From Anatilimnocola floriformis (GTDB taxonomy: Bacteria > Planctomycetota > Planctomycetia > Pirellulales > Pirellulaceae): a stretch of 64,000 nt of DNA. Below are positions 8,399 through 16,832 of this stretch, piece after piece; the stretch's first letter is position 1, and every line of letters begins with the position of its first letter. The translations under genes and the position numbers were made by a program. The stretch is taken from contig NZ_JAMLFW010000002.1 of assembly GCF_024256385.1 (NCBI RefSeq), positions 186,001 through 250,000 of the forward strand, in the 5' to 3' direction. The notes beneath the pieces are model-generated. The model made no database searches and was not told the DNA's origin. It saw only the letters and a program-made list of their open reading frames with translations.

Positions 8399-11044
8399 TT
8401 AGCGCGTTTCGCCATCCTTCTGCTTGACCCGTGTCACGCCGATCGTCTTCCGCTCGGGATGCTTTGGTCCTAAGGCCACGCCCATCCAGCCGTCGTGAAT
8501 CACCAGTTGCGTCACTTGCTGGTCACGCAGTTCCGGCGCGAGTGCGATCTGCTTGTTCACTAGGTTCAGCGTGCGGTTGCGCGACAGCACGCGGCTGAAG
8601 ATGCCGCGGAGGGCAATCTGGTCGCCGACGCGGAGTCGTTCGCCGATCAATTCGATCACGCCATCGCGGGCCAGGTTGGCTTCGAGCTGATCGGAATAAG
8701 GCGCGTAGTAGCCGCGAACGGTGAAGTTCTGCCACTTGCTCTTGCCGTGCTCGAGTTGCTTGATGCGGATGGTGAGACGAACTCGGCCATCTTCGCAATC
8801 GACGCGAATCGGATCGCTTTCCATGAACGTGACGTATACGTCTTCTGGCAGATCGTCTGGCGGCGGAGGCGGATTGGCCGTGAAGATCGAGGTGACTTCT
8901 TTGTGCAGCTCACGTAGTTCGTAGCGTTTGCCGCTCAGGTTCAAGTGGTTGAGCAGATTGTTGAACGCCGATTCGTGCACCTGCACGCTCAGCAGGCTAT
9001 CGCCCGGAGCTTGCGGCCGCGGCGTATGCGAGGCGAGTTGCTCGTGACCGGCCAAGCGGTAGCGAGCGATCAACCGATCGTTGGTCGTTTCCATATCCAC
9101 CGGCGCGGGCTCGAGATTGAGCTTCCGCATCGGCTCGAGCAGTTTGACTTTGAAATTCTCTTGGCCCTTCTTCAGCTGTTCGGCGACGGCTTGATCGATG
9201 CGAGTCGTGGCGCGGCCGCGAATCTTGCCTTCGACCTCCGCGCGGGCGGAGTCCTGCGCGGCATCGTATTGATCGCGAGCAATCGCACGGGCAATGCTGC
9301 CGAGAATCGGAATACTGTCGTAGGAAGTCTCGTAATCGTTGAGGTGGTTATTCGCATTCGCTTCGGCTTCGGCATTGAAGAGCTTCACGCCGCGGCGATC
9401 GACGAGCAACATCTTTCGCACGCGATAGTGCGACGTGCCGTTTTGATAGAACGTTGCCGGGCCCTTCGTAGAGGAAGTGTCCGAAGCCACTTCACCTTGA
9501 GCTTCGAGCCCCAACCGCCAGCGGAGCCGATCGGGGAGCAGCACGAGCCGCAGCCGAGTGCTGGCTTCGCTATTACCTTCGACATACGCGCCTTGGATGT
9601 AGTCCTGCACGTACTCGGCCATGCGGGCTTCTTTGGGGAGGAAGCGGTTGACGAGTTCCGCCGAGATGGCCACACGGACGTTGCCGTTGCGGTAATAGCT
9701 GTTGATGGTGTCGCCCAGTTCGGCGAGCTTTTTATCCGGCGACCAGCGAATGTGCTGATAAAATTCGGCGAGCGCGGTGCTCTCTGCCGTCAGGTCTTGC
9801 CGTTCGTAATCTTCAATGGCTTGCAGCACGCTGGTGAGATTGACCGGTTCGTCGGCCCAGTTCTTAAGGCTGGCGATCAGCTCGAAGAAGACCGGCGACT
9901 CGGCGAAATCTCCCTGCTGCGGATCGAACTGCGTCGAATTCAAACGGCGGAGAATATCGCGAGCCAAGTCGCGGCGATCGGTGGCAGAAGTTTCTGAGTT
10001 CGATAGTTTGCGAGCCTGCGGCAGACGCAAGTAAGTGATCCACGGCGAGCCGCCAGGAATCGATTGCAACTTTTGCTCGAGCTGCGTGAGGCAAACGGTC
10101 CACTCGGTGGTGCTGGGCGTGGCCGTCTGGCGATGTTCCGATTCAAAAGCAACCGCGTGGGCCAACTGCCAAACGGCAATGCGGCGGACGATGGCGTAAC
10201 CCGAGCGCAGGACGCGCGAGCGTTGATTGTCGGACTTCAGCGGCACGGCCAGTTCGCGGGCTTGCAGCGACAGGGCGTGGAGTTGATCGAGAATATTGCC
10301 GACCTGCGGGCTGGCGAGCGAGTTCACCTTGGCGAGGTCTTCGAGCTGCGTGATGGTCTGTTGTGCCCAGTGAGCCACGTTGGGTTCTTCGGTGGCGAGT
10401 TCACGCAACTGAGCTACGAGCGCGGTGGCATGCGGCCAAGCGCCAGCCGAGGCGTTTTCTGGCGCGGGAGCAACATCCGGCGGCACGCTCGGCTTGAGCG
10501 TGGAATGATTTGCTGCGTCGGGCAACGTGCGCGGCTCGCTCGGCGAGGGAGACGGCGAAGGCGAAGGAACCGGCACTTCGGCGGGCGTGGCTGGCACTTC
10601 GACTGGAGGAGTGAACGCTGGAACTTCAGCCGGCGGCTGCTCAGCGGGCTTTTCAAATTCGATGGCGGGTTCGACCTTCACCGCCGTGCGCGTGGGAGAT
10701 TCGGGCAGCGAAGGATCGTTATCGATCTGTTCAGCGACGACGGGTCCCGTCTTGGCAACTTGCTTGGGTGTTTCAAAGGCTGCGAAGTCGTTGCGGACTG
10801 GCTCGATCGCGACCGGCGCGAATTCCGGCGTTTCGGCGGGGAGTTCTGGCAATTCAAAGGCTGGGAGCGATTCGTTGGTCAGCGATTGCGAGTGCGCAAG
10901 CTCGAGCGCAGCGAGTGCATCTTGCGACGATGCTTGCCGGGCCTGATAGCGCCGCCAGGCTTCGGGCGCACTCAGGCTCAGCGCAGCGAGGGCCACGACG
11001 AGCAAAAACAACTTCCAGGAAAAGCGACGGACAAGTCGGCTCAT
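8399..11044 (-). CDS. Large membrane-anchored hypothetical protein
   Basis: 881 residues from the ATG at 11044, chosen because it is preceded by GGAG at suitable spacing and followed directly by an anchor (MSRLVRRFSWKLFLLVVALA). An in-frame ATG 30 codons upstream gives a leader without protein character. After the membrane segment comes a Pro/Ala/Glu/Ser-rich linker (about 80-200, with a short repeated PS tract), then a helical region and a long beta-rich C-terminal region starting near 450. No cysteine or metal-site motif stands out. Likely periplasmic and attached to the inner membrane. I do not recognise a family. Confidence 0.75.
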   Translation of the reverse strand: MSRLVRRFSWKLFLLVVALAALSLSAPEAWRRYQARQASSQDALAALELAHSQSLTNESLPAFELPELPAETPEFAPVAIEPVRNDFAAFETPKQVAKTGPVVAEQIDNDPSLPESPTRTAVKVEPAIEFEKPAEQPPAEVPAFTPPVEVPATPAEVPVPSPSPSPSPSEPRTLPDAANHSTLKPSVPPDVAPAPENASAGAWPHATALVAQLRELATEEPNVAHWAQQTITQLEDLAKVNSLASPQVGNILDQLHALSLQARELAVPLKSDNQRSRVLRSGYAIVRRIAVWQLAHAVAFESEHRQTATPSTTEWTVCLTQLEQKLQSIPGGSPWITYLRLPQARKLSNSETSATDRRDLARDILRRLNSTQFDPQQGDFAESPVFFELIASLKNWADEPVNLTSVLQAIEDYERQDLTAESTALAEFYQHIRWSPDKKLAELGDTINSYYRNGNVRVAISAELVNRFLPKEARMAEYVQDYIQGAYVEGNSEASTRLRLVLLPDRLRWRLGLEAQGEVASDTSSTKGPATFYQNGTSHYRVRKMLLVDRRGVKLFNAEAEANANNHLNDYETSYDSIPILGSIARAIARDQYDAAQDSARAEVEGKIRGRATTRIDQAVAEQLKKGQENFKVKLLEPMRKLNLEPAPVDMETTNDRLIARYRLAGHEQLASHTPRPQAPGDSLLSVQVHESAFNNLLNHLNLSGKRYELRELHKEVTSIFTANPPPPPDDLPEDVYVTFMESDPIRVDCEDGRVRLTIRIKQLEHGKSKWQNFTVRGYYAPYSDQLEANLARDGVIELIGERLRVGDQIALRGIFSRVLSRNRTLNLVNKQIALAPELRDQQVTQLVIHDGWMGVALGPKHPERKTIGVTRVKQKDGETR

Positions 11045-11420
11045 CACCCGGCTCCGGATCCAACAATCGCCCGAACAATGCAGTCCCACCAAGGCAGAAC
11101 CGCGGCGCAGGGAAAGATGCGCCGGTTGGCGCACGGCGACGCCTTCCTAACAGTAAAATCGGTACGTCCGGCACGTCACCGTCAATTACAACGGCCCGCG
11201 AGGGGCAACCTCCGCGACCGGATTAAGTTGCCACGCTGATTTCACTGCAATGACAGCGGAGAGTGGTAAACTTTGCCGGCTAGAAAGAGATGAGGGCTGG
11301 GAACTAGGAACTGCGGGCTAGGGAAATGCGATGCCATTGAATACCGATGATGATTGGACCGCGTGATTGCCTCCTGTATTCCCCTAATCTCTGGCCCCTA
11401 ACCTCTAACCCCTCTCCCCC
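11045..11420. other. Divergent intergenic region with C/G-rich repeats
   Basis: 376 nt between two divergent genes. It contains a copy of the GGGCTGGGAACTAGGAACTG-type repeat at 11294-11325, and a degenerate reverse-oriented C-rich version (CCCCTAACCTCTAACCCC) running directly into the aroK start codon. No tRNA or clear terminator seen. Promoters for both genes must lie here but no convincing -35/-10 pair stands out. Confidence 0.5.
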
Positions 11421-11957
11421 ATGTCGAACCTCTATCTCATTGGCTATCGCGGTTGCGGCAAGACGACGGTCGCTCGCTTGCTCGACGAATTATTGCGCTG
11501 GACCGCAATCGATGCCGATGAGCACCTCGAACAAGCGGCGGGCAAAACCATCCGCGAAATTTTCGCCGCCGAAGGAGAAGCTGGTTTCCGCGATCGCGAG
11601 AGTGACACCGTGCGGGAACTATCGCAGCGCACTGATCTGATCGTCTCTTGGGGAGGCGGCGTGATCTTGCGCGAAGCCAATCGCGCGGCACTGCGAGCGG
11701 CGGGAAAGATTGTCTGGCTGAAAGCCCGCCCTGAAACTTTGCTGCAACGCATCGAACAAGATCCAACGACTGGCGAACGTCGGCCGAACTTGACAGCGGC
11801 TGGCGGCATTGATGAAGTGCGCCACTTGCTGACGATTCGCGAACCCCTCTACACGGCGACGGCGGATACGATTGTCGAAGTCGACGATATTTCGCCGCCG
11901 AAGATTGCCGCCGTGATCGCAGACTGGTTTCAATCGCAGGAAGGCGACCGTTCATGA
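11421..11957 (+). CDS. aroK: Shikimate kinase
   Basis: Phosphorylates shikimate in the chorismate pathway. 178 residues, normal family length. The Walker A motif GYRGCGKTT is at residues 8-16, the Mg/shikimate-binding DxD-type segment AIDADEH near 29-35, FRDRE near 56-60, and the shikimate-binding triple Gly in SWGGGVIL near 77. The lid region has GERRP. The stop codon overlaps the ATG of the next gene (ATGA), so the two are translationally coupled. The start is preceded by a C-rich repeat with no purine-rich ribosome-binding site. Confidence 0.93.
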   Translation: MSNLYLIGYRGCGKTTVARLLDELLRWTAIDADEHLEQAAGKTIREIFAAEGEAGFRDRESDTVRELSQRTDLIVSWGGGVILREANRAALRAAGKIVWLKARPETLLQRIEQDPTTGERRPNLTAAGGIDEVRHLLTIREPLYTATADTIVEVDDISPPKIAAVIADWFQSQEGDRS

Positions 11958-13255
11958 TTCTCCTTCGCGATCTGCTGATCTTCATCGTCGGCCTCGGCGT
12001 TGGCTCGCTCATCAACGCTGCCATCTATGGCCTCGCTTACGATTGGCGACCGATCAGTCCTTGGCTAACACCAGCGAAAGGTAATCCAAAGCGCATCTGG
12101 CTCGATTGCTTGCCAATCGTCGGTTGGATATTGCTACGGCGTGAAGAGAAGATTCACGGCCGCTGGTTTTGGATTCGGCCGCTACTGATCGAGCTCGCTT
12201 ACGCGGCGGGAATGGTCTGGCTGTTTCATTTTGAGACGAACAACGGTTTGCTCAGCGCGAACCATGCCTTTTTGGCAGTTGCCAGTGACTGGTATCCCAT
12301 GTTCGCCGTGCATGCGGTGCTCATCGCGCTGCTGACGGCGGCGACGTTCATCGATTTCGATGAGCTGATGATCCCCGATGCCATCACGCTCTGGGGTGCG
12401 ATCCTGCTGCTGATCATGACCACGGCGATGCCGACGTCGCATCTGCCGAGCGTGTTCAACAAAGGCGGATTGGTGATGGAACCGCTGCTGTTGCATTCCA
12501 AACCAGAAGTTCTCTGGCCGAATATGCTCGACGAGTGGCAGGGACTGGCGATCGGCTTGGGAATTCTTTGGCTCTGGTGGGCCGCCATTCAGCACGGCAC
12601 GGCGACGCTGCGTTACGGCTGGCTCAAGTCGGTCTCTCTATATATAGAGAGCCTCGTTCGCCTGCGGCCCAAGCATCGGCCGAAGTATCGCAACTTGTTG
12701 CCAGCACAGATTTTATTGTTCGTACTCATGTCGGCTGCCACGGCAGCGGTGTGGTTCTACGGCGGAAAGCACTGGCACTCGCTATTAACATCACTCGTCG
12801 GCCTCGGCACGGCGGGCGGCTTGGTGTGGGCCGTGCGCGTCGGCGGCTGGATCGGTCTGCGCAAAGAAGCGATGGGCTTCGGCGATGCCACGCTCATGAC
12901 GATGGTCGGCGTGGCCCTCGGCTGGCAAGCATCGCTGCTGGTCTTCTTCGTCTCGCCGTTCGCTGCCGTGATCATCGCCGTCTTGAACGCCATCATCACC
13001 CGTCGACCACACATTCCGTTTGGTCCGTACCTTTCTCTCGCTGCCGTGATCGTCATCGTGGCGTGGGTCGCGCTGTGGGAACATTACTCGCGCGATTTCT
13101 TCGCGATGCCTGGTCTCGTGCCCAGCATGCTCGTCTCGTTCATTCTGGCAATGACCGGACTCCTCTGGCTCTGGCGACTCATCAAGCCGTACGTCCTCAC
13201 GCTGATCTTTGGACCCGAGATCGATGACGATTCGGAGTCGAAACACGCGCGCTGA
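11954..13255 (+). CDS. Prepilin peptidase (A24), cysteine-less and with a large insertion
   Basis: Membrane aspartyl protease of the type IV prepilin peptidase/GspO family, which would cut pseudopilin leaders such as those of the two DUF1559 proteins in this window. Catalytic Asp motifs are FIDFDELMIPD near 132-142 and GFGD near 307-310. At 433 residues it is far longer than typical enzymes because about 120 residues with extra hydrophobic segments separate the two aspartates. The N-terminal domain aligns in outline (LDCLPIVGWILLRRE) but lacks the CxxC pairs and thus the zinc site and probably the methylase function. Starts inside the aroK stop codon (4-nt overlap). Confidence 0.82.
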   Translation: MILLRDLLIFIVGLGVGSLINAAIYGLAYDWRPISPWLTPAKGNPKRIWLDCLPIVGWILLRREEKIHGRWFWIRPLLIELAYAAGMVWLFHFETNNGLLSANHAFLAVASDWYPMFAVHAVLIALLTAATFIDFDELMIPDAITLWGAILLLIMTTAMPTSHLPSVFNKGGLVMEPLLLHSKPEVLWPNMLDEWQGLAIGLGILWLWWAAIQHGTATLRYGWLKSVSLYIESLVRLRPKHRPKYRNLLPAQILLFVLMSAATAAVWFYGGKHWHSLLTSLVGLGTAGGLVWAVRVGGWIGLRKEAMGFGDATLMTMVGVALGWQASLLVFFVSPFAAVIIAVLNAIITRRPHIPFGPYLSLAAVIVIVAWVALWEHYSRDFFAMPGLVPSMLVSFILAMTGLLWLWRLIKPYVLTLIFGPEIDDDSESKHAR

Positions 13256-13951
13256 GTTGCCACTTGCACTGTTCGTGATTTGAAAATGCGCAAAGTAGCG
13301 TTGCCCAAGTGACCACGAACGAACAAAAAATCGCGCGCACAAAAAAATATTTTTGCGATCGCGCATCGAGCGCGCGCTGGCGACGAAACTTCGCGCGCCG
13401 CGCATCGCCAAGCGCGCTCTGCGCGACGCCGATGAACATCACGCAGCAAGAATGAGCATCACTCCACAACCGCAAACGCACCGCGCGAATCAATCGCCAT
13501 GAACATCGCGTGCGCGCGTTCGCTCACTACGAACGCGACGATAGAAATTTGCGTAATCACCGGTGATTATTAATATTTTTGCACGCGAAGAAGATGCGCA
13601 GCGCAACCTAGTGCGAGCGCTGCACGAGTGTGCGCAGAGATCTTTTCACGCTTACGAAGATCAGCGCGACGGCGATTGAACATGCCTCATCGAGTCGTTG
13701 CGCGCTCACCGTTTTTTATCGCGCGAGTAACGCGCGCTGCGCGTCGTTCAACGCGCGCGATGAGCAGTGCGCAACCGAAATCTTGCTCGATGTTGTCGCG
13801 CTGCGCGAGAATTCCTCTTGACGTTTTGCTATCAACTCGCAACATTAATACCAACTCGCGTGGAAAAAATGTCGATGACTCAGTCAACGACACTTGACCA
13901 CAAAAAGTTGAGCTGAAGGAAACCGAAAGGGATCAATCAGCACGACCAAGA
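13256..13951. other. Gene-poor GCGC-rich tract
   Basis: About 700 nt with no credible gene. Composition is unlike the neighbourhood: frequent GCGC and CGCG steps mixed with A/T runs, including the perfect palindrome AAAAATATTTTT near 13344 and ATTATTAATATTTTT near 13566. Short phrases such as GATGAACATC, CATGAACATC and GATTGAACATG recur. ORFs of 60-90 codons here are Arg/Ser-rich random translations. A weak promoter-like TTGACG at 13818, 17 nt before AACATT, precedes the structured leader. Confidence 0.55.
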
Positions 13952-14138
13952 GTGACGAGAGAACTTGCTTCTCGAGTCCGCGAGTCACTAACGCAGGGAG
14001 TTATCAGACGCCCCTGCTTGAGTGCGAGTGACAGACGGGATGTCGCAAACACTCAAGCCCCGTTGCGACGGGTCGGGCATCTGTAGATCGGTGAGTTTCC
14101 AGCGGTCCGAACTGTTTCGGTCGCCGCCCATGCTCACC
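13952..14138 (+). promoter_or_regulatory. Candidate structured RNA leader upstream of the histone-like peptide gene
   Basis: Successive hairpins can be drawn by eye. GTGAC(13952)/GTCAC(13984) encloses GAGAA/TTCTC. GCAGGG(13993)/CCCTGC(14012) follows. CTTGAGTG(14017)/CACTCAAG(14050) has further pairing inside. CCCGT(14059)/ACGGG(14068) is next. Last, GGTGAG(14090)/CTCACC(14133) encloses CCGAA/TTCGG. The chain ends about 13 nt before the ribosome-binding site GGGAGG. It does not match tmRNA, RNase P, SRP RNA or any riboswitch I know. It could be a cis-regulatory 5' leader or an independent small RNA; function is inference. Confidence 0.5.
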
Positions 14139-14166
14139 AGTATTTTCCTTAAGGGAGGATGTAGCT

Positions 14167-14265
14167 GTGGCCAAGAAGAAAGCTGCTAAGAAGGCTGCCC
14201 CGAAGAAGGCTGCCAAGAAGGCTAAGAAGGCTTCGAAGAAGGCTCCTGCGACCAAGAAGGCTTAA
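14167..14265 (+). CDS. Lysine/alanine-rich histone-H1-like peptide, 32 aa
   Basis: GTG start followed by an almost uninterrupted pattern of KKA, AAKKA and PKKA units; all residues are Lys, Ala, Pro, Ser or Thr apart from the initiator. Seventeen-odd lysines make it a strongly basic, disordered DNA- or RNA-binding tail like eukaryotic H1 C-termini and chlamydial Hc1/Hc2. The ribosome-binding site GGGAGG (14153-14158) lies 8 nt before the GTG. Codon use is uniform (AAG for Lys, GCT/GCC for Ala), suggesting high expression. It has its own long folded leader and a downstream hairpin. Nucleoid or RNA binding is inferred from composition only. Confidence 0.8.
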   Translation: MAKKKAAKKAAPKKAAKKAKKASKKAPATKKA

Positions 14266-14373
14266 GTGCTTTTCCGGTCCGTGCCCCTCGGCTAAGCCAG
14301 CCGCCTGAACCCAGCAGACACGATGTCCCCGCTGCTCAGATGCCGGCACTCTAGCTAACGATAACAACGAGAA

Positions 14374-14407
14374 AGAGCCGCTACGACGCAATGTCTACAG
14401 CGGCTCT
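14374..14407. terminator. Hairpin, probable terminator after the histone-like gene
   Basis: AGAGCCGCT (14374-14382) and AGCGGCTCT (14399-14407) form a 9-bp perfect stem with a 16-nt loop, about 110 nt downstream of the peptide stop. The T-tract after it is weak (AATCATTTCTT), so factor-independent termination is possible but not certain. Confidence 0.5.
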
Positions 14408-14466
14408 AATCATTTCTTGGGGAAGGAAAGGCGACGGGCGGGAGACGAGGGCAGATGGAGTGCGGC

Positions 14467-14603
14467 GAACTCCCTCTCCTCGGTACTCCGGGGAGAGGGT
14501 CGGGGTGAGGGGCCGAAGAGGAAAAGATTTGCTTGCGGGCGCAAACTCGTGCACAGTATTCACAGCCTTTCCCCAGCCCCTAGTTCCTAACCCCCAGCCC
14601 CCA
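14467..14603. repeat. Two repeat types upstream of the SGNH hydrolase gene
   Basis: 14467-14513 carries the element reading CTCCCTCTCCTCGGTACTCC followed by GGGGAGAGGGTCGGGGTGAG. The same element occurs in reverse orientation at 26292-26337. 14569-14603 carries the C-rich repeat CCCCAGCCCCTAGTTCCTAA plus CCCCCAGCCCCCA, which abuts the ATG of the next gene. Confidence 0.7.
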
Positions 14604-15725
14604 ATGCTCTATCGCATCGCGCTGTCACTCCTTCTCTTTCCTCTCGTCGCCACTGCTGCTGACACGGCAACAATCATCGACGCTGCCAAGGCCAAGCGCG
14701 ATGAGGCCGCCAAGATCGATTGGTACGACGCGCGTGCGATCGGCCTCGAAGGGCAAGCCTTCAGCGATGTGAAAGCTCCCTACGATCGCTTGCCGGCGCG
14801 GGCCGAGGGGAAGGTTCGCGATGCGGTCTGGAGCTTGAGCCGCAATTCAGCGGGCATCTGCGTGCGGTTTCGCACCGCATCGCCGGCTATTCATTGCCGC
14901 TGGACGAACACTTCCAACCGTCTTGCCATGCCGCACATGCCGGCTACGGGTGTGAGCGGCGTCGATCTGTACGTGCGCGATGAAAAAGGAACATGGCGCT
15001 GGCTGAGCGTCGGTCAGCCGAAGGAAGGAACGACGCACACGGCAGCGCTCGTGACGGGCTTGCCGGCGACGGAGCGCGATTACTGTTTGTATCTGCCGCT
15101 GTACAACGGCGTATCGCAAGTCGAAATCGGCGTGGCTCTGGATGCGAAGATCGCGCAGCTTGTTCGCGATGAAGCCCATGCGCTACCAATCGTGTTCTAT
15201 GGCACCAGCATCACGCAGGGCGGCTGTGCGTCGCGGCCAGGCATGGTGCACACCGCCATCATCGGCCGCCGCCTCGATCGGCCTGTCATCAACCTCGGCT
15301 TCTCCGGCAATGGCAAGATGGAAGCCGAAGTCACCAACTGCCTCGTCGACATCAAGGCTGCCGTCTTCGTCATCGACTGCCTGCCGAACATGACGGCAGC
15401 GGAAGTGACTTCAAACACCGCGCCGCTCGTCGCCACGCTTCGCAAGGCTCATCCCACGACGCCCATCGTGCTCGCCGAAGACCGCACCTACGGCGATGCC
15501 TTTCTGAAGAGCGATCGCGCCCAGCGCAACGTCACCAGTCGGGCTGCACTTAAGAAGATCTTCGCTGAACTCCAGCCGCAGGATAAGAACCTGCATTACC
15601 TCGCCGGCGACAACCAACTCGGCGTCGACGGCGAAGACACCGTCGACGGCTCGCACCCCACCGACCTCGGCTTCCTCCGCATGGCAGATGAGTTCAACAA
15701 GATCCTCGGCCCACTGGTGAAGTGA
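14604..15725 (+). CDS. SGNH/GDSL-family hydrolase, exported
   Basis: 373 residues from the ATG at 14604, chosen because a clean signal peptide follows (MLYRIALSLLLFPLVATAAD); the frame upstream of it translates repeats. An N-terminal beta-sandwich domain (about 30-185) precedes an SGNH hydrolase domain with nucleophile Ser in YGTSITQGG near 201, Gly block GFSGNGKM near 236, and the catalytic Asp/His in DGSHPTDLG near 347-353. This matches the SGNH_hydro_2 family with its N-terminal partner. Likely a secreted carbohydrate esterase; substrate unknown. Convergent with argF, separated by a palindromic element. Confidence 0.85.
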   Translation: MLYRIALSLLLFPLVATAADTATIIDAAKAKRDEAAKIDWYDARAIGLEGQAFSDVKAPYDRLPARAEGKVRDAVWSLSRNSAGICVRFRTASPAIHCRWTNTSNRLAMPHMPATGVSGVDLYVRDEKGTWRWLSVGQPKEGTTHTAALVTGLPATERDYCLYLPLYNGVSQVEIGVALDAKIAQLVRDEAHALPIVFYGTSITQGGCASRPGMVHTAIIGRRLDRPVINLGFSGNGKMEAEVTNCLVDIKAAVFVIDCLPNMTAAEVTSNTAPLVATLRKAHPTTPIVLAEDRTYGDAFLKSDRAQRNVTSRAALKKIFAELQPQDKNLHYLAGDNQLGVDGEDTVDGSHPTDLGFLRMADEFNKILGPLVK

Positions 15726-15738
15726 TTGCGGCGAGTGT

Positions 15739-15847
15739 GTAGGCCGGAACAAGCGGTACTCCGCGCAGTTCCGGCAGGAGCTGCAACGTAACCGGCCATC
15801 GCCATCTCTGCCGGAACAGCGCGACGAGTACGCTTGTTCCGGCCTAC
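15739..15847. repeat. REPIN-like inverted pair, family B (copy 1)
   Basis: The left arm is GTAG followed by GCCGGAAC, an inner GCGGTACTCCGC hairpin and GTTCCGGC. The right arm is inverted and ends GTTCCGGCCTAC. It sits between the convergent SGNH and argF genes with 13 nt on each side. Another copy lies at 23499-23605. Probably transcribed from both sides and able to act as a two-way terminator. Confidence 0.82.
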
Positions 15848-15860
15848 GGTAGATGTTGCT

Positions 15861-16781
15861 CTAGGGCCGTTCGCCAAGCAGCCAGGCAATCAGGCCCTTT
15901 TGCACGTGCATGCGGTTCGCGGCTTGCGGAATCACCGCGCTGTAGTGGCCGTCGATGACGTCGGCGGTGACTTCCTCGCCGCGCTTGGCGGGGAGGCAGT
16001 GGAGGAACACCGCGCCTTCGGGAGCGCCTTCCATCAGGGCGACGTCGACCTGGTAATCCTTGAAGGCGATCTTGCGCTGTTCGCTTTCGGCTTCTTGCCC
16101 CATGCTCGTCCAAACGTCGGTGTAGACACCGATCGCATCGCGGACGGCTTCGCGCGGCTTGGCGGTTTGCGTCAGCTTCGCGCCGGGCACTTCGCGTTCG
16201 AGTTCAGCGAGGAACGGCTTATCGAACGTGTAGCCGCTGGGCGAAGCAACGGCGAACTCCATACCAAGCTTGGCACAGCAAACGGCGAGACTCTTGGCGA
16301 CGTTGTTCGAGTCGCCGATGAAGGCCAGCTTTTTCCCTTCGAGCTTGCCGTGGATTTCTTCGAGCGTGAAGAGATCGGCGAGGGCTTGGCAAGGGTGGGC
16401 GCTGTCGGTGAGACCGTTGATGACCGGGCAGGTGCAGTACTGCGCGAGTTCTTCGATGCGCGAATGCGCGGTCGTGCGGCAGACGACGACGTCGACATAG
16501 CTGCTGAGGACCTGCGAGAAGTCAGCTGCCGATTCGCGTTTGCCCCAACCCACGTCCTGACCGAGGAAGAGCGTCGAGCCGCCGAGGTGGGCCATAGCCG
16601 TTTCGAAGCTGACGCGGGTTCGCAGCGATTGCTTTTCAAACAGCATCGCCATGACGCGGCCCGGCAGAATCGGCTCGCGGATGCCGGCGGCCAGATCGCG
16701 TTTGAGTTCGTGCGAGAGAGCAAAGACCTCGTGAATTTCTTCCGCGGTCAATTCAAACAATGTCAGAACGTGTCGTTTCAC
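15861..16781 (-). CDS. argF: Ornithine carbamoyltransferase
   Basis: Converts ornithine and carbamoyl phosphate to citrulline. 306 residues, normal length. The carbamoyl-phosphate loop is FEKQSLRTR at 48-56 (Leu replaces the usual Thr of STRTR), then HPCQALAD in the middle, the ornithine-binding DVWTSMG near 233, and the catalytic HCLP near 258-262. The DxxxSMG and HCLPA motifs favour ornithine over acetyl- or succinylornithine. Last of three arginine genes on this strand, 51 nt after argD. Confidence 0.93.
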   Translation of the reverse strand: MKRHVLTLFELTAEEIHEVFALSHELKRDLAAGIREPILPGRVMAMLFEKQSLRTRVSFETAMAHLGGSTLFLGQDVGWGKRESAADFSQVLSSYVDVVVCRTTAHSRIEELAQYCTCPVINGLTDSAHPCQALADLFTLEEIHGKLEGKKLAFIGDSNNVAKSLAVCCAKLGMEFAVASPSGYTFDKPFLAELEREVPGAKLTQTAKPREAVRDAIGVYTDVWTSMGQEAESEQRKIAFKDYQVDVALMEGAPEGAVFLHCLPAKRGEEVTADVIDGHYSAVIPQAANRMHVQKGLIAWLLGERP

Positions 16782-16832
16782 AAAACGCCTTCCTCAAGAA
16801 AAGAGGATGAGGACGAAAGACCAAACTAAACG

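Noticed and set aside
8945-9997. 350-codon ORF on the plus strand inside the large membrane-anchored protein gene
   Set aside because: Mirror frame; the minus strand has a proper start with ribosome-binding site, anchor and linker.
13628-13897. 89-codon and 63-codon ORFs in the GCGC-rich tract
   Set aside because: Arg/Ser-rich translation, several overlapping frames of similar length, no ribosome-binding site; better seen as non-coding.
13952-14138. Known RNAs (tmRNA, RNase P, 4.5S, 6S) for the hairpin chain
   Set aside because: None of the signature sequences of these RNAs is present.
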